64,000 bases of DNA, taken from Pseudomonadota bacterium. Its GTDB lineage: Archaea > Thermoplasmatota > SW-10-69-26 > JACQPN01 > JAJPHT01. This document shows, piece by piece, positions 18,813-27,473 of this stretch. The stretch covers positions 62,001 through 126,000 of the forward strand of contig JAJPHT010000046.1 of the NCBI GenBank assembly GCA_021325135.1. The letters are read 5' to 3'. Every line of letters starts with the position of its first letter. The first letter of the stretch is position 1. The position numbers were made by a program, and so were the translations under genes. Under the pieces are notes generated by a model. The model worked only from the letters and a program-made list of their open reading frames with translations. It was not told where the DNA came from and ran no database searches.

Positions 18813-19997
18813 GTGAAAGTCGCGATGATCGGATGGGAGTTCCCGCCATTCATGGCCGGGGGCCTGGGCATCCACTGCCTGGAGCTGACGACGCAGCTGG
18901 CCAAGATGGGCGTCGCCATCGACTTCTACATGCCCCACATGGCCCTGGAGGGCGACCTCCGGGTCGCGGACCACCACCGCCACCTGGCCATCTACGAGGT
19001 GGAGGCCGAGCCCTCCCTCTCCCCCTACGGCGGGACGCGGCAGCGCGGCTACGACGACGCGTTCAACGACGCGGTCTGGCAGTACAACATGCGCGTCGTG
19101 GACGCCTTCCGCAGCCACGACGCGGACGTCCTCCACGCCCACGACTGGATCACCTTCCAGGCCGCCGCGGAGCTGAAGCGCCGCACGGGCAAGCCCCTGG
19201 TGTGGAGCTGCCACAGCACCGAGTACGACCGCAGCGCGGGCTTCTTCCCGCAGGACTGGATCATCGACCTGGAGAAGGCCGCCGTGCGCGCCGCGGACGT
19301 GGTGATCGCCGTCTCCGAGTACACGCGCCAACAGCTCATCGACCGCTACGGAGCCGACCCCCGGAAGGTCGTGCCCATCCACAACGGCGTCGACTTCAGC
19401 AAGTGGGTCACGCGCTCGGGCCGCGACTACGGGCAGGCCAGCAAGGTCGTGCTCTACCTCTCCCGCGTCTCGCGCCAGAAGGGGCCCATGAGCTTCATCC
19501 GCGCCGCCAAGCGCGTCCTGGACCAGGACCGCAGCGTGCGCTTCGTCGTCGCGGGCAAGGGCGAGATGATCCCCGAGATGATCCGCTTCTGCATCGCCAA
19601 CGGCATCATGGAGAGCGTCACCTTCACCGGCTTCGTCCCCGACTCCGAGGCGCAGCGCCTCTACGAGGCCGCCGACGTGTACGTGCTCCCCAGCGTCAGC
19701 GAGCCCTTCGGCATCAGCGTGCTGGAGGCCATGACCAGCGGATGTCCCACCATCGTGAGCAAGACGACGGGCGTCGGCGAGGCGCTAACGCACGTCCTGC
19801 GCGCCGAGCACTGGGACAGCGACGAGATGGCGGACCAGATCCTCGCCGTGCTGCGCGACAAGCCCCTGCGCGAGGCGCTGGGAAAGAACGGCGCGCTGGA
19901 GGTGCGCAAGTTCACCTGGGAGCGCACCGGGCGCAAGACGCTCTCCGCCTACGACCGGGCGCTGGAGCGCGCGCAGCCCCTGACGGTGAGCGCATGA
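18813..19997 (+). CDS. GT4-family glycosyltransferase (glycogen-synthase-like)
   Basis: 394 residues, GT-B fold. The N-terminus MIGWEFPPFMAGGLG is the GT4/GT5 glycine-rich donor-side motif, HAHDWITF is the acceptor-side loop, YLSRVSRQKGP and GKGEMIPEMI lie in the nucleotide-binding half, and SEPFGISVLEAMTSG is the EX7E motif. In thermophilic archaea a similar enzyme sits between glucoamylase and GH57 amylase genes and is thought to be the glycogen synthase. GTG start, 16 nt after the GH15 stop. Confidence 0.88.
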   Translation: MKVAMIGWEFPPFMAGGLGIHCLELTTQLAKMGVAIDFYMPHMALEGDLRVADHHRHLAIYEVEAEPSLSPYGGTRQRGYDDAFNDAVWQYNMRVVDAFRSHDADVLHAHDWITFQAAAELKRRTGKPLVWSCHSTEYDRSAGFFPQDWIIDLEKAAVRAADVVIAVSEYTRQQLIDRYGADPRKVVPIHNGVDFSKWVTRSGRDYGQASKVVLYLSRVSRQKGPMSFIRAAKRVLDQDRSVRFVVAGKGEMIPEMIRFCIANGIMESVTFTGFVPDSEAQRLYEAADVYVLPSVSEPFGISVLEAMTSGCPTIVSKTTGVGEALTHVLRAEHWDSDEMADQILAVLRDKPLREALGKNGALEVRKFTWERTGRKTLSAYDRALERAQPLTVSA

Positions 19998-20085
19998 CCG
20001 ACGTGTGCTTCGACGCCTTGCCGCAGCAAGGTGGCGAGAAGACGTCCGGAAGGAGCGTGAGCGACTGACGGACGTCTGCTTTTAC
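19986..20085 (+). repeat. 71-nt-offset near-duplication at the GT4/GH57 junction
   Basis: The stretch from 19986 (GTGAGCGCATGACCGACGTG...) recurs from 20057 (GTGAGCGACTGACGGACGTC...), about 29 nt at roughly 80% identity and offset by 71 nt. The first copy contains an ATG encoding MTDVCF, which runs into a stop at 20066-20068. The second encodes LTDVCF in the GH57 frame, with CTG in place of ATG. Confidence 0.7.
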
Positions 20086-21258
20086 TTCGAGGTCCACCAG
20101 CCCGTGCGCCTCCGACGGCTCCACCTGTTCAACTCGCCCCCGGGCGTCGACTACTGGGACCACGCCAAGAACCGCGCCATCTTCGAGCGCGTCAGCGACA
20201 AGTGCTACATCCCCACGAACCGGCTCATCCTGGACCTCATCCGGCAGCACGGCGAGTCGTTCAAGGCGAGCTACTCCCTCTCGGGCACCTTCGTCGAGCA
20301 GGCCCGGCAGTTCCGCCCCGACGTCCTGGAGAGCTTCCGCGCGCTGGCCGACACGGGCTGCGTTGAGTTCCTGGACGAGACGTACTACCACTCGCTGGCG
20401 GGCCTCTGGGAGGACCAGACGGAGCTCACGGAGCAGATCCGCGAGCACCGCGACCTCATGCGCAAGGAGCTTGGCGTCGAGCCCACGTTCTACCGCAACA
20501 CGGAGCTGATCTACGACAACCGCATCGCGAAGACCATCGAGGCGCAAGGCTATCTCGGGATCGCCACCGAAGGCACGGAGCGCATCCTGGGCTGGAGGAG
20601 CCCCAACTACGTCTACCGCCCCAGCCGCGGCGACTCCAAGCTCAAGGTCCTGCTGAAGAACTACCGCCTGAGCGACGACGTCGCGTTCCGCTTCAGCACC
20701 GGCCCCTCGTGGCCCGAATGGCCCCTCACCGCGCCCAAGTTCGCCGACTGGCTCGCCGGCAACGAAGGCCAGACCATCAACCTCTTCATGGACTACGAGA
20801 CGTTCGGCGAGCACAACTGGGCCGAAAGCGGCATCTTCGACTTCCTGCGCCACATGCCCGGCGAGGCCCTCAAGCGCGGCGTCGGCTTCAGCACGCCCAG
20901 CGAGGTCGTCAAGAAGTTCGAGCCCGTGGGCGAGATCGAGGTCCCCTTCGCCATCTCGTGGGCCGACAGCGAGCGCGACGTCTCCGCGTGGCTCCACAAC
21001 GAGATGCAGCAGCAGTGCTTCAACGCCCTGCGCGACCTGCGGCCCTACGTGCTGGAGCTCCGCGACCCCGAGGTCACGCACGCGTGGCGCCTGCTCCAGA
21101 CCAGCGACCACGTCTACTACTGCACGACGAAGCACATGGGCGACCAGGACATCCACATGTACTTCTCGCCCTACGACTCGCCCTACCAGGCGTTCATCAA
21201 TTACATGAACTGCATCGTGGACCTGAAGAACAAGGTGATGCAGCGGCTGCGGAAGTGA
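20005..21258 (+). CDS. GH57-family alpha-glucan hydrolase/branching-type enzyme
   Basis: 417 residues from GTG 20005, or about 398 from a CTG at 20065. GH57 motifs are clear: FEVHQPVRL (motif 1), FYRNTELIYDN with the catalytic Glu nucleophile, and LFMDYETFGEH with the acid/base Asp. It is annotated as alpha-amylase or 4-alpha-glucanotransferase in related archaea; exact specificity is unknown. The start is odd: the natural-looking ATG (19994, MTDVCF) is separated from the conserved body by an imperfect 71-nt duplication that changes frame. A GGAAGGAG site (20047-20054) lies 10 nt before the CTG. Confidence 0.85.
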   Translation: MLRRLAAARWREDVRKERERLTDVCFYFEVHQPVRLRRLHLFNSPPGVDYWDHAKNRAIFERVSDKCYIPTNRLILDLIRQHGESFKASYSLSGTFVEQARQFRPDVLESFRALADTGCVEFLDETYYHSLAGLWEDQTELTEQIREHRDLMRKELGVEPTFYRNTELIYDNRIAKTIEAQGYLGIATEGTERILGWRSPNYVYRPSRGDSKLKVLLKNYRLSDDVAFRFSTGPSWPEWPLTAPKFADWLAGNEGQTINLFMDYETFGEHNWAESGIFDFLRHMPGEALKRGVGFSTPSEVVKKFEPVGEIEVPFAISWADSERDVSAWLHNEMQQQCFNALRDLRPYVLELRDPEVTHAWRLLQTSDHVYYCTTKHMGDQDIHMYFSPYDSPYQAFINYMNCIVDLKNKVMQRLRK

Positions 21259-21347
21259 CTTTAATCGTTGCTCGATTTCTGCAGGTGGCTTCCCGCAGGA
21301 CCCCCTGCGTCACCGCATTCGAGATGCGACAAACCGCCCCCGTTACT

Positions 21348-22403
21348 TCAACGAGCCTCATCTTGCCGATCTTTGGCAGAGAATGTCTGGAAGGTCTCGC
21401 GGGATGAAGCCGCCGTTGCAATGATGATCCCTGAAAGGGCACCGGCGAAAGTCCCGAGAAATCCGTTTGGCTCTTGGATGACAAGAATAAACATGGTCAT
21501 CCATAGCACAATGGAGCACAACGAGATTACCCATACGCGGGCGTCTCCTCGCTGGAAAATCACCCCTAAAATCATGATGCCGAGCGAGATGAATGCCGTC
21601 GCGAGCACAATCCAGGCGAATGCATTTGACGGGATCGGGTGCATGAGCGTGGGATCCCATAGTTTGTAGAACCCCGCAGTGGAGAATGCAAGCCCGAGTC
21701 CTCCGAGCAGGGCGAGTGACAGCCCAGTTTGGGCAAGTGTTTCCTTGACGCGAGACCACGAGGAGCGCTTCCCCGTCTTTTGTGCTTGAGTCTTGATGCG
21801 GGGAACTGATGGAACAGGATTGAGCCCCATTGCTGTCGTGACAAGCGGCATCCAGTTCACGTCACGCTCCGCCCGCTTGCCACCAATTGGCATCGCGTAG
21901 ATTCGGACGGCCTCCCAACGCTCCCAGCCGCCGTTCGCCGGAAGTTCAATCAAGAATGTCTTCGCGTGGTAAGGTGGAATGAGATATTCCTGTCCCTTCG
22001 CATGCTGACTGTCAGGCCCAAAGTAGTCCAGCGCAAACGAAGGACCTTCTTGACCCCATTCGATCAGTTCTCTCGGAATTCCCCAATGGTGGTGCTCCTC
22101 CCACTTGCCATTGGGCAACATGACGAGGACGCCCATTGATGCAATTTGGGCTGCGCTCCGACCCGCATTGGACACGGACATGAGGAAACGGAGCATCTGA
22201 CGCTTGGGGTCGGACGGATGGTTCTGGATTCCGTTAAAATGAACCACGAACAAAGGTCCCCCCTGCTCGAAATGGTCTCGCTGAAGCCGGTTCAGTTGCG
22301 ATGACACGCGCCAGAGAAGAATAGCAAACAGAGCTTGAACAGCCCCCGCTATTGCAAGGACAACGTTCGTAACGTCCAACGTGGCCACTGCGACAAAGAA
22401 CAT
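21348..22403 (-). CDS. Membrane protein of lower GC content, unknown function
   Basis: 351 residues. One N-terminal hydrophobic segment (TNVVLAIAGAVQALFAILLW) precedes a soluble domain of about 200 residues (SNAGRSAAQIASMGVLVMLP, IPPYHAKTFLIELP). Three to four transmembrane helices follow in the last 130 residues. By eye the gene is only about 53-55% GC, with many A/T-ending codons, against about 70% on both sides. That suggests recent acquisition. The soluble part resembles uncharacterised proteins found scattered in bacteria, but no family is assigned. Confidence 0.7.
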   Translation of the reverse strand: MFFVAVATLDVTNVVLAIAGAVQALFAILLWRVSSQLNRLQRDHFEQGGPLFVVHFNGIQNHPSDPKRQMLRFLMSVSNAGRSAAQIASMGVLVMLPNGKWEEHHHWGIPRELIEWGQEGPSFALDYFGPDSQHAKGQEYLIPPYHAKTFLIELPANGGWERWEAVRIYAMPIGGKRAERDVNWMPLVTTAMGLNPVPSVPRIKTQAQKTGKRSSWSRVKETLAQTGLSLALLGGLGLAFSTAGFYKLWDPTLMHPIPSNAFAWIVLATAFISLGIMILGVIFQRGDARVWVISLCSIVLWMTMFILVIQEPNGFLGTFAGALSGIIIATAASSRETFQTFSAKDRQDEAR

Positions 22404-22512
22404 CGAGCGACGTTTGAGCCTGCTGAACTTTGGCGAGAACCGGATGCGGTTTTCCCTGCCCCCTCGTTAGGGTAGCAGGTTGGCCCATGCCCCGGGCCTC
22501 GCTCCTGCATTT

Positions 22513-22920
22513 TCACCGCACGATGGAGAGGTCCACGTCGTAGTCGAAGACGCACCGCTCGACGCCTCCGGAAGGGCACCGCAGCCCCAGGAAGTAGTCG
22601 CCGGGCCGGAGGATGGTCTCCTGGGTGGTGCTGCCGCTGCCGCAGGCCCACGCGCCCGACTCGCTGCCGCCGGCGCTCCAGGCCTGCGCGTAGGTGGAGT
22701 TGAGGAGGCAGACGCGCGCGGCGCCCGAGGAGGCGCGCACGGAGAAGGAGGCGTGCGCGGTCTGGAGCACCCGCAGCGGCTCGACGGCGGTGTCGCCGGG
22801 GCCCATGTCGCGGTGGACGCCGTGGCGGTGCACCTCGTCGCGGGCCGCGCCCAGGGAGGTGGCGGCGCAGCCCGAGAGGAGGGCGAGGAGGGCGACCAGG
22901 AGGGGGGCCAGGCGAGGCAT
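22513..22920 (-). CDS. Small lipoprotein, unknown function
   Basis: 135 residues. The signal peptide ends in the lipobox LLSGC, so the mature protein should be lipid-anchored on the outer face of the membrane. The mature part carries four further cysteines and looks like a small beta-sandwich (ASFSVRASSGAARVCLLNST ... ILRPGDYFLGLRCPSGG). No named family recognised. Confidence 0.7.
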   Translation of the reverse strand: MPRLAPLLVALLALLSGCAATSLGAARDEVHRHGVHRDMGPGDTAVEPLRVLQTAHASFSVRASSGAARVCLLNSTYAQAWSAGGSESGAWACGSGSTTQETILRPGDYFLGLRCPSGGVERCVFDYDVDLSIVR

Positions 22921-23097
22921 GGAGGGGCCAACGCCTCGGCGCGGAAAGCCGTGGCGGCTGCCCCTCCCGGGCGCCCGAAGGGGCCAAGGCTACGGATTCC
23001 GCAGCGTTAGCAGGGGAAAGACCCTTTGGCCTGCCCCCTCGGAAGCTTGATGACCGGGCAGGCGTCCTGGCGCCCAAACCGGGAGGAACCGACCCCA

Positions 23098-23496
23098 ATG
23101 TCCCTGCTCCAGACCAAGCTGAAGATCCTCGTCGGCCAGGAGATCGTCGTCGTCATGGAGGACAACCGCGCCTTCCGCGGCACCCTCATCGAGTTCGACG
23201 CCGAGACCCTGGTCCTGCGCAACGTCGTCGAGGCGCTGCCCAACAACGCCTCCGGCTGGGAGGAGCCCACCTCGTCCACGGGCATCGTCCAGAAGGTCGT
23301 CACGTGGCAGGGCGTCTTCAGCCACGAGAACACCAACGCGGACATCGTGAAGCTCAAGGACGTCATGATCCAGACGGCCCACGTGCTGCGCATCTGGGAG
23401 TGGAGCCTCAAGAACGTCGAGAAGCCCAGCCACGTCGAGATGGCGGGCAACTCCCCCGTCACCATGGCGGGCACGCGCGTCACGCGCAAGCCGTGA
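23098..23496 (+). CDS. LSm-like (Sm-fold) protein
   Basis: 132 residues. The N-terminal 60 residues fit the Sm fold: KILVGQEIVVVMEDNRAFRG (Sm1 strands with conserved G and D) and TLIEFDAETLVLRNVVEAL. The tail contains QTAHVLRIWEW and is longer than canonical LSm proteins. Archaeal LSm proteins form rings that bind U-rich RNA. Here the conserved Sm2 motif is divergent, so RNA binding is inferred. A GGGAGGAA site lies about 10 nt before the ATG. Confidence 0.7.
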   Translation: MSLLQTKLKILVGQEIVVVMEDNRAFRGTLIEFDAETLVLRNVVEALPNNASGWEEPTSSTGIVQKVVTWQGVFSHENTNADIVKLKDVMIQTAHVLRIWEWSLKNVEKPSHVEMAGNSPVTMAGTRVTRKP

Positions 23497-23664
23497 GGCC
23501 GGGTCGGGATTCGTTTCTTTTTTCGCTTGCTTTCTTGGGGGGCTCCGCCCCCTCGCACCTTTCCAGGGCTCGATGATGGCGCTCGCGAGTTGAAGGGTAC
23601 CCTCGACGGCGGAGCGGTGAGATTATGGCGGCGCGCGCTGCTCCACGCCCGGAGTGCGAGGCCC

Positions 23665-25026
23665 ATGAGCAAGACAGGCAGGATCGAACGCAAGGTTGGA
23701 AGCGCACCGAAGACCGTCGCTCTCGTCGTCGCGCTCCTCGCGATCTCTCTCGCGCACCCCGCCGGGGCGTTGCCGCCATCGAGCGACGCCTCAGACCTGG
23801 ACGTCAAGGCGGTCGGCCTCGTTTCCATCTCGTCCGAGGGCAACGTTGGCGTCGGGTCGTGCACGAACGTTCCCATGGCGCTGACCCTCCGCGGAGGGGA
23901 GGCCAGCTTCACCTACGAGCAGACCCTTGGAGTCGGTGAGCCTGGCGGAACCGACGCCGCAGACCTCCCTTGCCTGACCGATTGGGCGGGCATGGGCCAA
24001 TGGCTGGTCTCGTCCTCTCTCCCGGACGATGCCTGCGCGAACCGGGCCGTGGCGTCGTCGGGCACGCTGACCCGCTCGGAAAACGACGTCCGGGTCGTGG
24101 CCACCCCGCCAGCCTGTCTCGGGAACTTCCAGAGCCTCAGCGTCCACCTCACGATCGCGAGCGACGCGGTCGACCTGCTGGAGACCGCCCACGAAGTGCT
24201 CTCGGACGGAACGCTCGCGAGCACGTGGACCGTGCAAGGGAGCCTTGTCCTCGTCCCCGAACCCACCGTTCCCACTGTTCCCACTGTTCCCACTGTTCCC
24301 CCCACCCCAGACGTCCTCCAGGCCATCCGCGACCTGCCCACCGTCGGGACCTCGGGCCCCCTCACGACGGCCACGATCTATCGCGCCGACGACGTCGCCT
24401 TCGCTCCCGCCGTGCCGCTCCCCCCTGCGGACGTGCCGGGGCAACAGACGCCCGACGACCCGGGCACGAGCTCCGTCCCCACGCCGCTTGGCCTGGGCGC
24501 CTCGCTCCAGGTCTGCGATTCGGGCTCCGCGACCGGGTGCGGCGCAGCAGGACCGCAGGGCTTCCTTTGCGTGGACCTCCATCTTGTTACGCCCAACGGC
24601 CCCACGAGGGTCCCTCTTGCCTGCGTGGAGAAGCGCCAGCTCCAGGGAGCGGACTCCCTCATCCCCCGCCAGGACGACCTTCCGCTCGTGGGGTCCACGC
24701 TCGTTCCCGGAACGCCGCCAGAGAACGTCCCCGATGCCCCCTCCGCGCCCGCGGGCTCGCTGGGTGGCACACCCCGTCTGAACGCCTCGGTCGACGCGAG
24801 CTACACGTATGCGGGCCAGCACCTGGGCCCCGGCTTCGGCGTTCTGGGCCACCCGGTCTGCCAGCCTTTCCTCGCCACGCCTGACGAGGCGCCATGGTTC
24901 CTCACGCACGGGTACGACCTCACGCTCGACGTGAAAGTGACGGCCTACGCGGACGGGACTGCGCTGGGGACGTGGAGCGGAAGCGTTCCCTGGTTGGGAC
25001 AGCTCGTCGCCGCGGCGAACTGCTGA
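23665..25026 (+). CDS. Secreted protein with TVP linker
   Basis: 453 residues. A basic N-terminus (SKTGRIERKVGSAPK) precedes a hydrophobic core VALVVALLAISLAHP and cleavage near AGA. Two extracellular regions are joined by a linker of TVP repeats (about residues 200-211), followed by more Pro/Thr-rich sequence; the cysteines are spread through both regions. No catalytic motif seen. A start further upstream was rejected because the signal peptide begins at this ATG. Function unknown, probably surface or extracellular. Confidence 0.7.
   Translation: MSKTGRIERKVGSAPKTVALVVALLAISLAHPAGALPPSSDASDLDVKAVGLVSISSEGNVGVGSCTNVPMALTLRGGEASFTYEQTLGVGEPGGTDAADLPCLTDWAGMGQWLVSSSLPDDACANRAVASSGTLTRSENDVRVVATPPACLGNFQSLSVHLTIASDAVDLLETAHEVLSDGTLASTWTVQGSLVLVPEPTVPTVPTVPTVPPTPDVLQAIRDLPTVGTSGPLTTATIYRADDVAFAPAVPLPPADVPGQQTPDDPGTSSVPTPLGLGASLQVCDSGSATGCGAAGPQGFLCVDLHLVTPNGPTRVPLACVEKRQLQGADSLIPRQDDLPLVGSTLVPGTPPENVPDAPSAPAGSLGGTPRLNASVDASYTYAGQHLGPGFGVLGHPVCQPFLATPDEAPWFLTHGYDLTLDVKVTAYADGTALGTWSGSVPWLGQLVAAANC
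24262..24297 (+). repeat. Four tandem 9-nt repeats encoding PTV
   Basis: CCCACTGTT (first copy CCCACCGTT) is repeated four times in frame, encoding a Pro-Thr-Val linker. The copies use ACT and GTT codons, which are rare in this genome, suggesting recent slippage expansion. Confidence 0.8.
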
Positions 25027-25034
25027 AAGCGCCC

Positions 25035-26189
25035 TTACCCGCCGCTCACCGGGACGAGCGTGAAGCAGAGGACGCCCATGACGAAGGTGGCCCATCCGAT
25101 GATGAGGCGCTTGCGGTCGATGCCGCTGACGCCGTCCAGCGTGGGGGGGTGGCGCACGCCGAGGAATCCAATGAGGAGCGCGAAGAAGAGCCAGCCGTCG
25201 TAGCCGGGGAGCCCGAGTAGGGGCGAGAGGCCGAGGCCCAGGAGGCCCACCACCGCGGCGTAGCTGGCGAAGCGGGCGCGGTCGCCGAACATGGCGCTGG
25301 CGATGTGGCCGCCGTCGAGCTGGCCCGCGGGGAGGAGGTTGATGGCGGTGACGAAGAGGCCCACCCAGCCCGCGAAGGCCGTGGGGTGCGTCAGCGCGTT
25401 GGCGGGGAGGTGGAACGGCGTCGCGAGGAGGTCGTAGAGGAGGGGCGTGCCGATGGTGACGCTGCCGGGCTCGTTGGCCGCGACGAGGACGGGGTGCGCC
25501 GCCATGAGGGCGAGGCCGATGAGCAGCACGGGCACCGCGACGAAGAAGCCGGCGATGGGCCCCGCGGCCCCGATGTCAAACAGGGCCTTGCGGTTGGGCA
25601 TGGGCTCGCGCATGCCGATGAAGGCTCCGAACGTGCCGATGTTGAGCCCCAGGCCCGGGGGCACGGGGATGAAGAAGGGGAGCGAGGCGTCCATGCCGTG
25701 GCGCCGGGTCATGACGTAGTGGCCCATCTCGTGGATGGTGAGGATCGCCATGAGGGGCAGCGCGAAGGTGAGGAAGCCCAGGCCGACGCTCTGGGCGCTG
25801 AAGACGGCCTTCACGTACTCCAGCTGCGTGACGTTGGACGTGTCGAAGTCGTGATGATAGTAGGAGAACGCGCTGAAGGCGCCGGCCAGCGTGGTGGTGA
25901 CGACGGTCAGCGCGAAGAGGATGGCGTTGAGCTTCCAGCCGCGGCGCGTGCGCGTGGGGTTGCGCACGACGTAGATGGCGTGCTCGCCCCCCTGGTACTT
26001 CAGCAGGGGGAGGAGGCCCTCGGGCTTCAGGTCGCGCTTCAAGGCCTCGAAGTCGGTCTCCAGCGAGCCGTCGGTCGCGTGCACGAAGAACGCGATCACG
26101 TTCTCGTCGCCCTGCACGTCGTAGACGCGGAAGCGCTGCTCGACGCGGGCGCGGATGGCCGGCACGTCGAGGAAGACCCCATCGGGCAC
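25035..26189 (-). CDS. M50 (site-2-protease-like) membrane metalloprotease
   Basis: 384 residues. An N-terminal soluble domain (about 1-85) is followed by six to eight transmembrane helices. The zinc site is HEMGH (residues 153-157), and the second ligand is in LLPAGQLDGGH (291-295), as in the sterol-sensitive S2P family. It should cleave membrane-anchored substrates within the bilayer; targets unknown. The ATG lies about 27 nt from a CTTAAG box, so the mRNA is probably leaderless. It converges with the secreted-protein gene upstream in the map. Confidence 0.92.
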   Translation of the reverse strand: MPDGVFLDVPAIRARVEQRFRVYDVQGDENVIAFFVHATDGSLETDFEALKRDLKPEGLLPLLKYQGGEHAIYVVRNPTRTRRGWKLNAILFALTVVTTTLAGAFSAFSYYHHDFDTSNVTQLEYVKAVFSAQSVGLGFLTFALPLMAILTIHEMGHYVMTRRHGMDASLPFFIPVPPGLGLNIGTFGAFIGMREPMPNRKALFDIGAAGPIAGFFVAVPVLLIGLALMAAHPVLVAANEPGSVTIGTPLLYDLLATPFHLPANALTHPTAFAGWVGLFVTAINLLPAGQLDGGHIASAMFGDRARFASYAAVVGLLGLGLSPLLGLPGYDGWLFFALLIGFLGVRHPPTLDGVSGIDRKRLIIGWATFVMGVLCFTLVPVSGG

Positions 26190-26213
26190 GGGGGGTCCCT
26201 AAGCCCGCCGCCA

Positions 26214-26219
26214 CTTAAG
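26214..26219 (-). promoter_or_regulatory. TATA-like box for the M50 protease
   Basis: CTTAAG on the minus strand is centred about 27 nt before the ATG at 26189, consistent with leaderless transcription. It lies between the HD-protein stop and the protease start. Confidence 0.5.
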
Positions 26220-26229
26220 GGTTGGGGCC

Positions 26230-27414
26230 TTAGGCCAGGTGCCGCTGGAGAATGGGTCCCGCCTTGGCGGGCGCGGCGTCGCGCTTGGCGGCGGGCACCA
26301 TGACGCGCAGGCGCCAGTGGTCGCGCTGCGCGACGCCCAGCCCCCGCACGAGGCTGCTCACCGCGTCCACGTCGACCACGCGGCCGCTCTCCAGCACGAC
26401 GCGCGCGCTGTGCTCGGGGAGGATGGGGGGCTCGGGCACGTCCACGATCACGTCCACCGGCGAGCAGCCCAGCGCGGCGGCGATCTCCGCCTCCAGGGCC
26501 TGCTGGCGCTTGGTGCTGGCGGCCAACTCGGTGATGGCGTCCTCGCGGTAGTCGCCCATGGGCTCCTCCAGCGCGACCTTCAGCAGCTTGCGGTGGTCGA
26601 CGGCCAGCATGATGCGCCATGCGTCGGACTTGGTGCAGTGGCGCAGCAGAAACGTCGCCGCGAGGTCGTCCATGCGGGGGAGGTCCTCGGGCTTGATCTC
26701 GCCCCCGTCCAGGGCGAGGCGGAAGGCGCGCTCGATCATGCGCTCGCCCACGCGGCACGTGCGATGCAGGTAGACCGCGGCGTACATCTGCAGCCGCGTG
26801 ACGAGGAGCATCTCCGCCGCGGTGATGCTGCTCTCGCGGATGGCGATGCCCTGCGGCGTGAGCACGAGGTCCTGCACCAGCCGCTCCAGGTCCACGCCGA
26901 TGTGGACGCCGGTGTAGTGCGAGTCGCGCACGAGGTAGTCCATGCGGTCCACGTCCACGTCGCCCGAGACGAGGCTGCCCAGCGGGCCCTCGCCGCGCAC
27001 GAGGTCCGCCACCAGGCGCGGGTCGACGCCGTGGCGCTGGAGCACCTCGGGGATGGCTCCCTTCTGGAGCGCCTCGATGGCGAGGTCCTCGTGGCTCTTG
27101 CCCAGGTAGTCCCGATAAAGAGGGTCCGCCGTGTGGCTGAAGGGTCCGTGCCCCACGTCGTGGAGGAGCGCCGCGGCCTGGACGGCCCGCGCGTCGTCGC
27201 GCTTCAATTCCAGCGCGGCGGCGGCGCGGCCCGCCAGGTGCCACGCGCCCAGGGAGTGCTCGAAGCGCGTGTGGTTCGCGCCGGGATACACGAGGTTCCC
27301 CGTGCCAAGCTGGTGGATGCGCCGCAGCCTCTGGAGGCGCGGGAGGTCCACCAGGTCCGAGCCCAGCTCGTCGAGGAGGATGTAGTTGTGGATGGGGTCG
27401 CGGACCCGGAGCAC
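26230..27414 (-). CDS. HD-domain phosphohydrolase
   Basis: 394 residues from GTG 27414. The metal site is H48 (NHTRFEHSLG), H85-D86 (LLHDVGHGPFSHTAD) and a downstream Asp in VDRMDYLVRDS. That signature and the RDPIHNYILL opening match the SAMHD1/dGTPase-like HD family found in archaea and bacteria (COG1078). It may hydrolyse dNTPs or other nucleotides. Residues before the GTG in this frame are non-homologous and arginine-rich, so they were excluded. Confidence 0.88.
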   Translation of the reverse strand: MLRVRDPIHNYILLDELGSDLVDLPRLQRLRRIHQLGTGNLVYPGANHTRFEHSLGAWHLAGRAAAALELKRDDARAVQAAALLHDVGHGPFSHTADPLYRDYLGKSHEDLAIEALQKGAIPEVLQRHGVDPRLVADLVRGEGPLGSLVSGDVDVDRMDYLVRDSHYTGVHIGVDLERLVQDLVLTPQGIAIRESSITAAEMLLVTRLQMYAAVYLHRTCRVGERMIERAFRLALDGGEIKPEDLPRMDDLAATFLLRHCTKSDAWRIMLAVDHRKLLKVALEEPMGDYREDAITELAASTKRQQALEAEIAAALGCSPVDVIVDVPEPPILPEHSARVVLESGRVVDVDAVSSLVRGLGVAQRDHWRLRVMVPAAKRDAAPAKAGPILQRHLA

Positions 27415-27473
27415 GAGGCGGAAGAGGCCGGGCCTGCGCTTGAGGTTAGCCCCTTCCGCCCCGACGCGCCGGC

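Noticed and set aside
18833..20068. 411-codon plus-strand frame over the GT4 gene
   Set aside because: Frame-shifted shadow of the GT4 gene. Its last 24 codons (from ATG 19994) are discussed as a possible leader or lost GH57 start.
24262..24297. Short tandem repeats as a possible CRISPR or regulatory array
   Set aside because: The 9-nt units are in frame in a coding sequence with no spacers. No CRISPR-like repeat-spacer pattern was seen anywhere in the window.
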